Source: Dipteronia dyeriana (taxonomy: Eukaryota; Streptophyta; Magnoliopsida; Sapindales; Sapindaceae). From it: a stretch of 64,000 nt of DNA. Position 1 is the stretch's first letter. Each line of letters begins with the position of its first letter. The stretch is from positions 5,962,001-6,026,000 of the forward strand of contig CM065296.1 of NCBI GenBank assembly GCA_032871835.1, in the 5' to 3' direction. Below the pieces are notes generated by a model that was not told the origin of the DNA, made no database searches, and was given only the letters and a program-made list of their open reading frames with translations. The position numbers were made by a program, and so were the translations under genes. This document shows positions 11,719 through 22,739 of this stretch, piece by piece.

Positions 11719-12413
11719 GTGTTTGAGATATTTTCCATTAAAAAACTTCATGCAACCTCCAAATAGAATGAAGGATTACTTAAAAAAAAGGGATGTTTCA
11801 AAAAAAAAAATAGAAAGAAAGAAAGAAAAAGAAAGCAATGTTGAAATGTGCCACTCTATCATTCATGATTTTCTTCGGGTTGAATATCATTTCCTATCAC
11901 TTACCATTCAAGAAAAACTTCGTAATATTGGGAAAAGAGAATAAGATATTTTAGGGTTTGTAAAACTTTAAAGAGAAAAAAAACACTAAATATGAAAAAA
12001 AAAACATCTTTTTCTTAAAAATAAAACTAATTTGGATTGTTTTTAGAATTTTTTTGTCTTATTTAGTAATTTTAATTCATGTTAAAAATGTCATTAATAA
12101 AAAAAATTAAAATAAGATATAAACAAATATTTCATGGATTGTCAACAACATCAATCTTTAAATTTTTAATATTCTTTAAAATATAACTACTCATATTCCT
12201 TAAAGATCAAATAAGAGAGTCCTTATCTGATAGGGCATGGCTATGGTATTTATGATTCATGTGTGTACACCAGCAAAAAGATTTCCCATTCATTATCTTG
12301 CACTAAAAACCTATCTGGGAATAGAGTGACAACCAAGAATTAATTGGCAATATATGGAAAAAAAATGTGATAGGTGGGTTCCAAAATCTATATAGCTAAG
12401 GTTTCAAAATCTC

Positions 12414-12416
<3 letters not shown>

Positions 12417-12446
<30 letters not shown>
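12417..12446. repeat. (AT)15 microsatellite
   Basis: An uninterrupted AT dinucleotide run read directly from the sequence. Confidence 0.9.
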
Positions 12447-12450
<4 letters not shown>

Positions 12451-12607
12451 ATATAATATAATCTCCCAAGTCTCCAGCAGTAGCTCTACTAATAACTATC
12501 ATCTTTTTGGTTTCTCTTTCTCATTATCTCCTCTGTTTTTCTCTCTCTATATTCTCATAAGAATTGTTTGTGCTACATGGGTTATAACATGAAAGAGAGT
12601 GTTTAAA

Positions 12608-12737
12608 AATGCTAAAAGTCGATTAATGGCCTTCCCTGTGATATTCCACTGCATGATTGTAAATATTAGGACCAGGTAAAGGAATGTCGCTGGGAAGACA
12701 ATTAATATATCTTTGCCCAATATCGACTTTTAGCATT
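12608..12737. repeat. 130-bp inverted-repeat unit
   Basis: AATGCTAAAAGTCGAT (12608-12623) is matched by its exact reverse complement at 12722-12737. The length suits a very small MITE or a hairpin. No clear TSD was identified. Confidence 0.6.
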
Positions 12738-12831
12738 GTTTAATGCCTCATCACCAGCAGTTTGTCTTTCATTCATTATCTTGCACTAAAAATAGTTGAA
12801 GAGCAAATGATGATTAGCAGGAGGATTTAAC

Positions 12832-12834
<3 letters not shown>

Positions 12835-12879
<45 letters not shown>
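12835..12879. repeat. (AT)22 microsatellite
   Basis: An AT dinucleotide run of about 45 bp that directly abuts the end of the Copia-2 LTR. Confidence 0.9.
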
Positions 12880-12884
<5 letters not shown>

Positions 12885-13207
12885 GGTATTATAGTGTATA
12901 TTTTGAACAAGAACAATAATAGAATTTCTAAACAACTTGGAGTACTTATTTTCTTTGTTGCATTATTTCTGATTTTTGCTTGATGAAAAAACTAGTACAT
13001 CACCTAGTAATTTATACTAGTCCAAAGACTATTCTAGAGAGTGCACATAATTAAGCACTTCCTTGGTATACATACATACATAGCACTTGGCCTTTTTGGA
13101 ACGCACAACTCATGGTTTCTATACATAGATACATGGAATCAACCAACTCATGTATTTAGAAAAACTAGGGCACTAAATATACCTTGAAAAATTCATTAAC
13201 TTTAATA
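12880..13207 (-). mobile_element. 3' LTR of Copia-2
   Basis: About 328 bp. In minus sense it follows a purine tract AAGGAGGAG and starts TATTAAAG (an expected TG changed to TA). It ends CCCAACA at 12880. The outer edge abuts an (AT)n run, so its TSD cannot be read. Confidence 0.55.
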
Positions 13208-13223
13208 CTCCTCCTTAATGTGT

Positions 13224-13484
13224 TTTCTAGTAACTCCAAAGCATATCTCTGAGAAACTGAAATTTGTTATTTGGGAGGGCTTTTGTGAAAATGTCTGCCA
13301 ACTGTTCTTCTGAGCTACAAAACTTGAGTTGAATTTCACCACTTGCTTCTACTTCACGTAAATAGTGATATTTGATGGAAATGTGTTTAGTTTGACTATG
13401 GTACACTAGATTTTGAGTGATTGCTATAGCTGACCTGTTATCACAGTATAATTCAATCAAACTTTGTTTTTTTTCTCCCATATC
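13224..13484 (-). pseudogene. Copia-2 RNase H, C-terminal part
   Basis: The minus-strand reading includes ELYCDNRSAIAI, HISIKYHYLRE and EQLADIFTKALP. These are the conserved D-N, H-I and ADIFTK motifs at the end of Copia RNase H. It continues from LKRILDD at 17355 once the inserted element is ignored. RNase H removes the RNA template during reverse transcription. The piece is open but cannot be expressed in its split form. Confidence 0.85.
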
Positions 13485-15606
13485 TGATCGAAACGATTTA
13501 TATACCTATTGAGGTCACAATTACCTAGCTTTTGTTTTCGTTTTTGAGTATATTTTGGTATATTATGTGTTTGTGAGTCTTGTGTAGGTACATGTTCTCT
13601 ACGGAAGCTATTTGAGCTTGTGCAGAATTTGGAGTAGCTTGTGCAGAAATCTCAACTTTGAAAGGTCATATCTCCCTCCTCCAATCGAACTACATCACCC
13701 ATAACCACTTTCTGGAAATCCCCGGAGGTCTTCTTTCTGATGCACTTTACAGATCATGATTTTAAGGTTTTTGGAGAAAGTCATGACAATTTCCGTAATG
13801 GTGCGCTGAGAAGTGCGGTTCGCAACCGCGTGAGACCAAGTTGCGAACCGCGTTTTGTATCGTATTTTTGGGTAGAAAGCTCCAAAAAGTGATGTGAGGT
13901 ACGTTGTGTTGATGCGTACAGCACATCGAATCGCACTTCTGGGCAAAAATATATTTTTCAGCCATTTTCAGAGGGGTATTCTTGTCTTTTCACCCAAAAG
14001 TCTTGCCCTAACCTCCCACACTATAAATATCCCATTTCTCCTCATTCTTCTAAGAACTCTTCCCCTCTTTTTTCCTTTCACGCCTATTCTCTTCTCTCTT
14101 CCATTTTCTTCATATTCTTCATCTCTTCTCCATAAATAATGAGAGATCTTGCTCCCATAGATTTTTTTCCTACATGGGAGCTCACCATACACCTCTACCC
14201 CACCATTCTTAGAGTAGATTATAAATGAAATAGGAGTCAAAACCAAGTTAGGAAGGGTTTGAGCATCTTTTGAGGGTTTGTCTTCAAGGGTTTGTTTCTT
14301 TTTACTCATTTCTTTGTATTTCTTGTTTTCTTTGATGTATTCCACCAATTTGGGCATATTGTAAATCTACACTTGTGTAATAAATGTATTGATTGTTCTT
14401 AAATTCATTTGGGTTTTGTTTTGCTCTTTGATATATGTGTCTTTATGCTCTTAATATGATATGTATGTGTATGAATTTTTAGAAATCAATATGTGTCCAT
14501 GATTGGGTTTAGGAGTAGTTTTAATTTAGAATAGAAATTAGATATCCATGATTGTTGATTGATTGATGGATGACTTGAAATTCCATGTATTGAGTAATTT
14601 GAGTAATAGGGATTTTAGCCCCAAATAGTAGAAAAGGTTTCAGTTCAGGCTTTTAGTTGCTAAATTGACCTTTGTTCATATCCTTGTTCTTAATGGGCCT
14701 TTGCATTAAGACACGATTATCCATCCACATGACATGATTGAGTGATGAATTGATTGTGGGAAAATTTCTTAATAAAAAGGATGAACCTTTAACCTAAATT
14801 GAATGTTTTTAATGATATAACAATCACATTGTTACATGTACTTGCTAGGTAAACTTGTTTCCCATGTTTAGCCATCCTACGAAGTTGACTAAACCGAATC
14901 TTTGACCTAGAAGTAAAGACCGCCATCATTTTTCTTGTGCTTGTGTTGTTATATGGATGTTTTGAGTGCTTAAAGCCTTTTCTTAATTGATCACTTTGTA
15001 ATTGATCCATGGTTAGATGCTATGTACCGAGAGAAGACGCATTTGACAATGCTTAGATAAACATTCACTATGCTTGACTAGAAAGTGCTAGAACCACTAG
15101 GCTAGCGTATAGGGTTCGATTTGTATTCCACGTTCTTAATGGGTTCATATATATTGTTCGGATTGCTCGAGAGAGATTTCGGGTATATTTGGATACTATC
15201 TCTAAAACATCGAGAGAGATTAGAGATTAATTAAGGGGATACGAGCCTATGATATACTTTCACATTTGAGGATTAGGTGAGTCTAGAACGTAATTATGAG
15301 GATTGTCACGGTTGAGTCATTTCCCTAGTGTAACCACATTTCATGCATATCTCCATTCCATCTATCATTGTATATATTATTTATATAAGTTATTTAGTTA
15401 TATTATTATTCACTTTTCCGCACACGCAACACATGAGTCCGCTCGGAGTGTTGTAATAATTGCTAGAACTAGAGACGGTCGGTGAATCCCATTTCCCTGT
15501 GGATCGATCCCTTGCTTGCCGCTGTGCTAGTCTCTGTGACTTGCACCCTTACAAGACCGAACTTAAATGTTCATATTTGACGACACCGCAACGACGTGTC
15601 CCGTCA
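13485..15606 (+). mobile_element. 5' LTR of the deleted Athila-type element
   Basis: 2122 bp, TG...CA. It is closely related in reverse orientation to 34583-36708 (2126 bp). It contains TATAAATA at 14022-14029, about 0.54 kb from the LTR start, just after a cluster of GCGGTTCGCAACCGC and GTAC-type palindromic motifs (13798-13945). Confidence 0.85.
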
Positions 15607-15608
15607 AA

Positions 15609-15627
15609 TTGGCGCCGCTGCCGGGGA
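15609..15627 (+). promoter_or_regulatory. Primer-binding site, tRNA-Asp type
   Basis: TTGGCGCCGCTGCCGGGGA follows the LTR by two bases. It differs at one base from the complement of the plant tRNA-Asp 3' end, the usual Athila primer. Confidence 0.85.
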
Positions 15628-16484
15628 GGTAACGCATTCATTGATTGTTGATAGTTTTAGCTTCCATTTTACTGATTTTTATTGCTTTGCAGAATATATT
15701 GTTATGTTAAAAATAAACATCTCTTTTACTCATGTCTTTCATTGTGTGCACGATAATGTTTAGGCTAGGTTATGGAGTTGTTTGTCTTGTTTTGTTATTT
15801 TATTTATAGCATATGCATTTGATTGCTTTTTGAGTTGTGCTTCTACAAGGTACAGAAACTATCAGGTTGAAAAGACCACATGACTCTTAAGAGCCAGGTA
15901 TGCGCCTATCGCACCGTAATAACTCTCCAAGTGAAATTGCAACACAACAAAGACCATATGGCTACAGCCACAAGAGGTTTCCTCTAAATTTTGAGCTTTA
16001 ATATGAGTGCTTGTAGAGTAGTTGTCGACTTGGGCTGGAATTGCCCATGCGCTTAAAGTTAGGAATGCTTTGCTTATTTTCTTTAATTTTCATTTATGTT
16101 TAGATCTACGAGTAGATTTGTGTTGTGCTTAGGTCTTAAGGTGTTTGTTTTAGACAATTTTCAAATCTCTGAAAAAATATATCCTGTTTTGAATATTCTT
16201 GAGACAAATGTTTCTTTAAAACTATACTAATTGGTGAGGAAATTAGTTTTTCTGCCCTTGTAGTGTTCTTCGATTTTTCGTTACGATTTTGAATATATAA
16301 AGAACTTAAAATTTTGGGAGGCGGTTTAAAAGTTATGATCATTTCTTCGATCAAAGGTCAAGGGCGATGCCCTGTTTTTCAAAACTGCACATACACTGCT
16401 TTCATCGTCCATTTTCACACTTTTTCAATTCGAATTTTGAAATATTTTATAAATTAAAAGTATGCATTTAATTTTGAAATATGT
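15628..16484 (+). other. Non-coding interior of the deleted element
   Basis: 857 bp without any gag or pol motif. It holds leader-like sequence (CTCTTAAGAGCC near 15885) and AT-rich sequence. A polypurine tract before the second LTR is not evident, and the 5' end of that LTR is missing. Confidence 0.6.
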
Positions 16485-17354
16485 TCTCGTTTTCAAGCAT
16501 ATTTTGGTATATTATGTGTTTGTGAGTCTTGTGTAGGTACATGTTCCCTACGGAAGGTATTTGAGCTTAATTGAAGAGTTTTAGAGATTAAAGGGCATAA
16601 TTTAAAATAGCTTATGCAGACATCCCAACTTCAGAAGGTCATATCTCCCTCCTCCGATTGAACTACATCGCCCATAACCACTTTCCGGAAAGCCCCAGAG
16701 GTCTTATTTCCAACGCACTTTAGATGCTATGTCCTGAGAGGAGAATCGTTTTATCCATGGTTAGATGCTATGAACCAAGAGGAGATGCGTTTGACAATTC
16801 TTAGATAAATATTCACTATGCTTGACTAAAAAGTGCTAGAACCACTAGGCTAGCGTATAGGGTTCGATTTGTATTTCACGTTCTTGATGGGTTCATATAT
16901 ATTGTCCGGATTTCTTGAGAGAGATTTTGGGTATATATGGATACTATCTCTAAAACATCGAGAGAGATTAGAGATTAATTACGGGGATACGAGCCTATGA
17001 TATACTTTCACATTTGAGGATTATGTGAGTCTAGAACGTAATTAGGAGAATTGTCACGATTGAGTCGTTTCCCTAGTGTAACTACATTTCATGCATATCT
17101 CCATTCAATCTATCATTGTATATATTATTTATATAAGTTATTTAGTTATATTATTATTCACTTTTCCGCACACGCAACACATGAGTCCGCTCGGAGTGTT
17201 GTAATAATTGCTAGAACTAGAGACAGTTGGTGAATCCCATCCCCCTGTGGATCGATCCCTTACTTGCCGTTGTGCTAGTCTCTGTGACTTGTACCCTTAC
17301 GAGACCGAAGTTAAATGTTCATAATTGATGACACCGTAACGACGTGTCCCGTCA
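16485..17354 (+). mobile_element. 3' LTR of the deleted element, truncated and internally deleted
   Basis: It matches the 5' LTR from GTTCTCGTTTTC onward, so the first ~50 bp are missing. It then jumps at about 16719 from the block ending GCACTTTA to a block located about 1.27 kb further into the 5' LTR. At the join, two similar copies of AGATGCTATG...GAGGAGA (16720-16746 and 16762-16788) stand side by side, while the 5' LTR has one. Confidence 0.75.
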
Positions 17355-18480
17355 ATATCGTCCAAAATTCTCTTCAGCCAAATTGCTTGATTTGCCACCC
17401 CTGCCGCTGCCACATACTCAGCTTCTGCAGTAGATTGTGATACACTATTTTGTTTCTTTGAACCCCACAAAATTATGCCTGAGGAAAGGGTAAAACAGTA
17501 TCCTGAGTTGCTCCTCATATCATCCAAAGACCCTGCCCATTCACTATTAGTATAGCCAACTAACTTTGCATTAGAACAAGCCTTTTACCAAATGCCAAAG
17601 TCAATTGTTCTATGTAAGTATCTGAGGACCCTCTTTGCAGTTCCAAAATAGACTTGGCTTGGACTCTACATAAATATGGATAGCAAACTTGTGGCAAACA
17701 TAATGTCAGGTCTAGTGGTAGTTAAGTAGAGCAAACTACTAACTAAACTCCTTCCAGCATCTGTTTTCTTTACTCCATCTTCCTTCTTCAACTTCTCACT
17801 TGGAACTAATGGAGTTGCAACTATCTTGCATCTAAGCATCTTGAACTTTGATAGCATATCTTCTATGTATTTCTTCTATGAAATGAAGATGCCTTCTTTT
17901 TCTTGAGAAACCTCTATTCCAAGAAAGTAATGCATGAGCCCCAAATCTCTCATCTCAAAAGAACTCATCATGTCATTCTTGAATCTTCTGATCATGGTTG
18001 AATTGTTTCCTGTAAAAATTAGATCATCCATATACAAGGAAACAATAAGAATGTCAGCTTCTTGGGTTTTCGTGTAGAGTGTAGGCTCACTCTTACTCTT
18101 GACAAACCCTTGTTGTATAAAGTAGCCATCAATTTTCCCATACCAAGCTCTAGGACCATGTTTGAGTCCATACAAGGCTTTTCTTAGCCTCAACACCTTT
18201 CCATCTTCCTCCATGAAATGTTCAGGTTGATCAATATAGACCTCCTCTTCAAGTTCTCCATTGAGGAATGCTAACTTGACATCAAGCTGGTACATTTTCC
18301 TGCTTTTCTGAGCTGTAAGTGCCACAAGAGTCCGAATGGTGTCTAACCGAGCAACTTGAGCAAACGTTTCATTGTAGTCCACTCCATATTGTTGAGCATA
18401 GCCCTTGGCTACAAGTATTGCCTTGTGTTTTTGAATGGACTTGTCAGGATTCAACTTGGTTTTGAAGATTCATTTCACCC
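17355..18480 (-). pseudogene. Copia-2 reverse transcriptase and start of RNase H
   Basis: Minus-strand reading with QLDVKLAFLNGELEEEVY, ALYGLKHGPRAWY and the catalytic box LYMDDLIFTG in the open part 18454-17876. TRPDIMFA and SNSGYCF...AEAEYVAAA follow. The active-site YMDD is intact. Stops after GIFIS (17876) and near 17664 and 17585 break it. RNase H then continues into 13484 beyond the inserted element. The enzyme copies the element RNA into DNA. Confidence 0.85.
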
Positions 18481-18740
18481 CAATTACATCTTTATTAGTA
18501 GGACGATTCACTAACTCCAAAGTATTATTCTTTTTGTTCATCTTCATCTATTCCTCCATGGCTTTAATCCACACAGCCTCCTTAGAAGCTTCTGTAAAAT
18601 TGTTAGGCTCAATAGAACAGAAATTACAACTTTCATAAACTCACTCAGAGGTCTCATCCTTCTAGGTGTTGTTTCTGGTGAGGAAAGCTCTTCGTCTTCA
18701 ATCACTTGAGGAATTCTTTCTTCTACAACATTATGGTTGT

Positions 18741-19412
18741 CTACATAATTTTCTTCTGGAATTGTAATGCTCGATCTTGTAACCTGCTCTCCCTCTCAAG
18801 TCCAGACTGCATGCTCATCAAAGACAACATCCCTGCTTCTAATAAGCCTATTTGTTTCAAGATTATAAATTCTGTACCCTTTGGAAATAGTGCTATAACC
18901 CAAAAAGATTCCATTCTCTGCTTTCTCCTCCAGCTTGGTTCTCTTTTGAGATGGCACATGAATGTACACACATAACCAAAGACTTTCAGATATCCTGCTG
19001 AAGGTTGTCTACCACTCCAAGCTTCAATTGGAGTTTGATTAGACACAACTTTAGTGGGACACCTGTTCAGCAAGTACACCGCAGTGTTAACTGCTTCTGC
19101 CCAGAACATTTTTTTTAAGTTTTTCTCATGAAGCATAGATCTTGCCATCTCCATTAGAGTTATGTTATTTCTCTTAGAAACTCCATTCTGTTGTAGAGTA
19201 TAAGCCACTGTCAGCTGTCGTTCTACTCCTTCTTTTTCATATAATTGGTCAAAGTGATGGGAGTTATACTCAGTCCCTCTATCACTTTGAAGAGTTTTCA
19301 GCTTGTGACCACTCTGAGTTTTTACAAACTGCTTGAACTTCTTGAAGAGACCAAAAACTTCAGATTTTTCTTTAAAGAAATACACCCATGTCATTCTGGT
19401 ATAATCATTCAT
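18741..19412 (-). pseudogene. Copia-2 integrase core fragment
   Basis: Minus-strand reading with DYTRMTWVYFFKEKSEVF, LQSDRGTEY (second catalytic Asp), TLQQNGVSKRNN (the third catalytic residue, normally Glu before R-K/R, is Lys or altered here) and MFWAEAVNTAVYLLNRCPT. The reading loses the family pattern after about 18900, a sign of a frameshift. The zinc-binding N-terminus is lost at 19412. Confidence 0.8.
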
Positions 19413-20059
19413 TTGTGATAAACTCTTTGATTTCTCTATTTTGTGCTTGTAAAGCTATATGGATGTTTTGATTGCTTAAGGCTTTTGCTTAATTGATCAT
19501 TTTGTGATTGATATATGGTTAGATGCTAAGTACCGAGAGGAGACACATTTGACAATGCTTAGATAAACATTCACTATGCTTGACTAGAAAATGCTAGAAC
19601 CACTAGGCTAGTGTATAGGGTAAATGCTTAACGGGTCTATATATATTGTCCGGATTGCTTGAGAAAGATTCTGGGTATATGTAGATACTATCTCTAAATA
19701 CATCGATAGAGGTTAGATATTTGTTTAGGGAATACGAATCTATAGCATTTACACGTACGAATTAGGAGTCATAAGAGTCAAGTGTGCTATTGGGAGGGTT
19801 GAAACGGATTCGAGTTCTAACATGTTTTCCATACATTTCTATAAGTGTTGTGTTAGATAATTTAGTTTGTGTTTGAGTTAATTTAATTTATTGCAACTCT
19901 TGGAAACTCACGTTTTAGATTGTTCAAATAGTTTGCAAGCCTTTGAATTCCAGTAATCATAACCTTGATCTCTGTGGGAACGATCCTTACATTGTCATTA
20001 TACTATCATTCCGACCTCATGCTATTGCGAGAGTCAACAAGTGCAGTTTGACACGATCA
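19407..20059 (+). mobile_element. Truncated 5' LTR of the Athila element
   Basis: It matches 32423-33030 of the 3' LTR and ends GACACGATCA. The first ~0.8 kb is missing. ATTCAT at 19407-19412 belongs to both Copia-2 and this LTR. Two indels distinguish the LTRs, including about 50 bp near 19910-19960 absent from the 3' copy. Confidence 0.8.
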
Positions 20060-20064
20060 ATTTT

Positions 20065-20082
20065 TGGCACCGCTGCCGGGGA
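20065..20082 (+). promoter_or_regulatory. Primer-binding site, tRNA-Asp type
   Basis: TGGCACCGCTGCCGGGGA lies five bases after the LTR. It differs at two positions from the complement of the tRNA-Asp 3' end. Confidence 0.85.
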
Positions 20083-20180
20083 TTTAGTTGTATTTGATAT
20101 TGGAAATATTTGGTTATAACTAATTTGAATGTGTTACTTTTAACTTTCTTGTTGTATCATTTCAGGCAGGTTGCTTTTGT

Positions 20181-22080
20181 ATGCACCAACGTACGAGGAG
20201 TAACAGTCCACAAGATTTGCAGTTTGATCCAGATATTGAAGGAACTGCAAAGAGAAATCGCCGAAATCGCCGAAGAAATAGAGCAATGGCAGATCCTCAT
20301 ATAGTTCAAGATCCTCCTATAGTTGTGAATCATCCAGAACTGGCTCAATGACCAGTTGACATCGTGGGAGTTGATGAAAGCGGTCTCTACGATATTATCA
20401 TGCCAATGGTGGACCAGAATGTTTCGTCCATTCGAAGACCAACAACTGCGGCTAATAACTTTGAGATCAAGCCAGCTTTAATTCAAATGATCTCGAACAC
20501 GATTCAGTTCTATGGCCATCCACATGAAGACCCAAACCAACATCTCCAGAACTTCAACGAGATATGTGAGACCTTCCACTATAATGAAGTAATAGAAAAC
20601 TTCATCAAGTTGAAGTTGTTTCCATTCTCTCTGAAGGACCGAGCAATAGCATGGTTACAATCACTACGACCAGATTCCATTGAATTATTCAAGCAGTTGG
20701 CCCAGCAGTTTCTGAACAAGTATTTCCCTCTGGGAAAAGCTGTCCGCCTTTGGAATGATATAACTTCCTTTGTGGCATTTGGCAAGGAGAATCTCTATGA
20801 ATCATGGAAGAGATTCAAGGAGCTGATTAGGAAGTGTCCATATAATGGATTGGCAAAATGGCAGATTTTGCAATCCTTTTACAATGGAATCTCAGAACCA
20901 ACTAGAAATTTTGTGGATGCAGCTTCAGAAGGGGCCTATGATTTCATAGAAGGAATGGCCAGTAATAATAGCCAATGGGGAGACGAAAGGCAACTGCTGA
21001 AAAATGGTCCTGGTGTCCTCGAGGTTGACGAATTGACACGTGTGAAGGCTCTGCTTGAAACACTTACTAAGCAAATGAATAGGATGAGTGCGGAAGTAGT
21101 CATGCAGTAGTTACTTGCTATGAACTATGTTCAAGACAACACATGAGTTCCAAATGTCAGGATGGAAACCCCTTTGCTTCAGATTCGTTAAATCAAGTAG
21201 CTTTTGTTGGATATAACAGAAACTTCAGCAACCAACAAGAAACTCAGAACCCTCAGAACAATCCCTATTCAAACACGTATATCCCAGGATAGAGGAACCA
21301 TCCAAATTTTTCATGAAAGGACACCCAACAACCACAACCACAACCACAACCACAACAGAATTTGATCTAGAGACAACCTCTAAGTTTTAACAACCAACAA
21401 CAACCTCTAGGTTACAACTGACAGAATCCTAGTTATCAGAACCAGAATCGAGGCTTTGAGGCAGAAATGAAGCCATCAATTGAAGATCTTCTCTCCAAGT
21501 ACTTGGTGAAGATAGACAGCCGTATGGACACCCAAGATGCCACACTTAAGAAGCTAGATGCTAAGATGGACCAGATATTGCAGCGTAACCAAGCCTCCAT
21601 TAAACATTTAGAGATACAAGTTGGTCAGTTAGCCAGCGGAGCCCAAGTAAAACAACAAGGGACCTTACCCAGCGACACGATCACCGATCTGAATGATCAA
21701 TGTTAAGCAATCACCCTACGGAGTGGAAAGAATGTAGAGTTGCCAAAGGACTTTGGAGTAAGAAATGAGGTTGTGATTGAAGATAGAGAGGAAATAGAGG
21801 GTGATAAGAATGAAAAGTTGAGAAATAAGGAAGTGATCTTGGAAAAGGATCAAGAAAGTGAGCCACCAACACCTCTTCAAGTCAAAACATATGTTCCACT
21901 TATTCCATATCTGTAAAGGTTGAGAAAGCATAAGGATGCCCAGAGCTTTGCAGAGTTCTTAGAAATGTTCAAGAAACTGCACATCAATATCCTGTTTGCC
22001 GAAGCTCTAGCACGGATGCCGACCTATGTGAAGTTCTTGAAGGAGCTTCTATCTAACAAAAAAAAAGCTAGAAGAGTTCA
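20181..22080 (+). pseudogene. Athila gag
   Basis: I chose the ATG at 20181 (MHQRTRSNSPQDL) because the same frame runs into the long open part 20364-21110, with one TGA at 20349 between. The Gag core reads IQFYGHPHEDPNQHLQNF, LKLFPFSLKDRAIAWLQSL, QQFLNKYFP and FYNGISEPTRN, typical of retrotransposon Gag in Athila. The middle (21110-21460) has stops and is Gln/Pro/Asn-rich. A coiled-coil stretch is open at 21467-21706 (KIDSRMDTQDATLKKLDAK). The reading then passes through ITLRSGK to about 22080, where an A-rich run shifts the frame before the protease. Gag forms the particle. This copy is interrupted. Confidence 0.85.
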
Positions 22081-22082
22081 AA

Positions 22083-22526
22083 ATGGTGACGTTGATTGAA
22101 AAATGTAGTGCTATACTACAGAACAAGCTTCCGCCAAAGTTGAAGGATCTGGGGAAATTCATAATCCCTTGTACCATTGGTACATCAAAATTCAGCAAGG
22201 CTTTAATTGACTCGGGAGCTAGCATTAATCTAATGCCGTTCTCGATTTTTCAAAAGTTGGGAGTTGGTAAAGTGACGCCGGCCAATGTCACCTTGCAACT
22301 AGCGGATCGATCAATCAAGTATCCGAGAAGAGTGATGGAAGATGTTTTGGTTAAGGTAGACAAATTGTACTTCCTAGTTGACTTTGTGGTTCTATACATG
22401 GAAGAAGATGTAGAAGCACCTCTACTTTTAGGAAGGCAATTTTTAAAGACTGCAGGAGCTATGATAGACCTAAGGGATGATAAGATGACGTTAAGAGTTG
22501 GCGAGGAAATGTTGTTTTTGATATGA
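22083..22526 (+). pseudogene. Athila aspartic protease
   Basis: Open for 147 codons, with ALIDSGASINLMP (catalytic DSG) near codon 40 and PLLLGRQFLKTAGAMID near codon 115, which pairs with the flap side of a retropepsin. The protease would cleave Gag-Pol. No own start is expected, because the domain is part of the polyprotein. The frame ends at a stop at 22524, and another 80-codon open piece (22523-22774) carries the linker to RT. Confidence 0.85.
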
Positions 22527-22739
22527 TTAAAATGGTGAAGAAGCTGGATTCAGTAGATGATTGTTTGAGAGTAGAGAGTGTGGATACATGTGTGGAAGAA
22601 CTTCTAAGAATGAAAGAATCAGATGCACCTTTGCTAGCTTGCATCAGTAAAAGCGCAACAACTGAAGAAAATGATGAGGAAATAGCAGAATGTACGGAAA
22701 GTTTAGATGTAATACCGGTGTGGCAAACCAAGAATAGAT

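Larger units (their letters stand above)
11724..12834. other. AT-rich intergenic stretch
   Basis: No protein motif was found on either strand. It holds a GAAA-rich run (about 11808-11836), a (TA)n microsatellite (12417-12446), a short inverted repeat (12608-12737) and a direct repeat of about 41 bp whose copies end near 12313 and 12792 (shared CATTCATTATCTTGCAC). Confidence 0.5.
13485..17354 (+). mobile_element. Internally deleted Athila-type LTR element with TSD ATATC
   Basis: The element begins TGATCG (13485) and ends CCCGTCA (17354). ATATC flanks both sides (13480-13484 and 17355-17359). It has a full LTR (13485-15606), a tRNA-Asp-type primer site, about 0.88 kb of non-coding interior and a second, shorter LTR (16485-17354). 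There is no gag or pol, so it could only have moved with proteins from a relative. The last 187 bp of the two LTRs differ at about 12 positions, mostly transitions, which suggests an old insertion. Confidence 0.85.
12880..19412 (-). mobile_element. Copia-2 element, 5' part lost, split by an LTR element
   Basis: Minus-strand Copia element with a 3' LTR (12880-13207), RNase H and RT separated by the insertion 13485-17354, and the core of integrase. Gag, protease and the integrase N-terminus are missing, because the element stops at 19412 where it joins an Athila LTR. The order integrase-RT-RNase H is diagnostic of Ty1/Copia. The lineage looks Tork- or Tnt1-like but was not tested. Confidence 0.75.

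Noticed and set aside
14789..15010. ORF beginning MDQLQSDQL at 14789-15010 (minus) and again at 35140-35400 (plus)
   Set aside because: Antisense to the related LTRs at 13485 and 34583. No domain, no independent promoter, and explained by shared LTR sequence.
15303..15485. The same 60-residue ORF (MSRLSHFPSVTTFHAY...) occurs at 15303, 17051 and, on the minus strand, 34705
   Set aside because: It lies at the same place in three copies of one LTR family, so the recurrence reflects LTR homology, not a conserved gene.
20110..20304. Short ORF MVITNLNVLLLTFLL... as a signal-peptide protein before gag
   Set aside because: It overlaps the start of Athila gag in another frame. The gag frame has a better start and family match.
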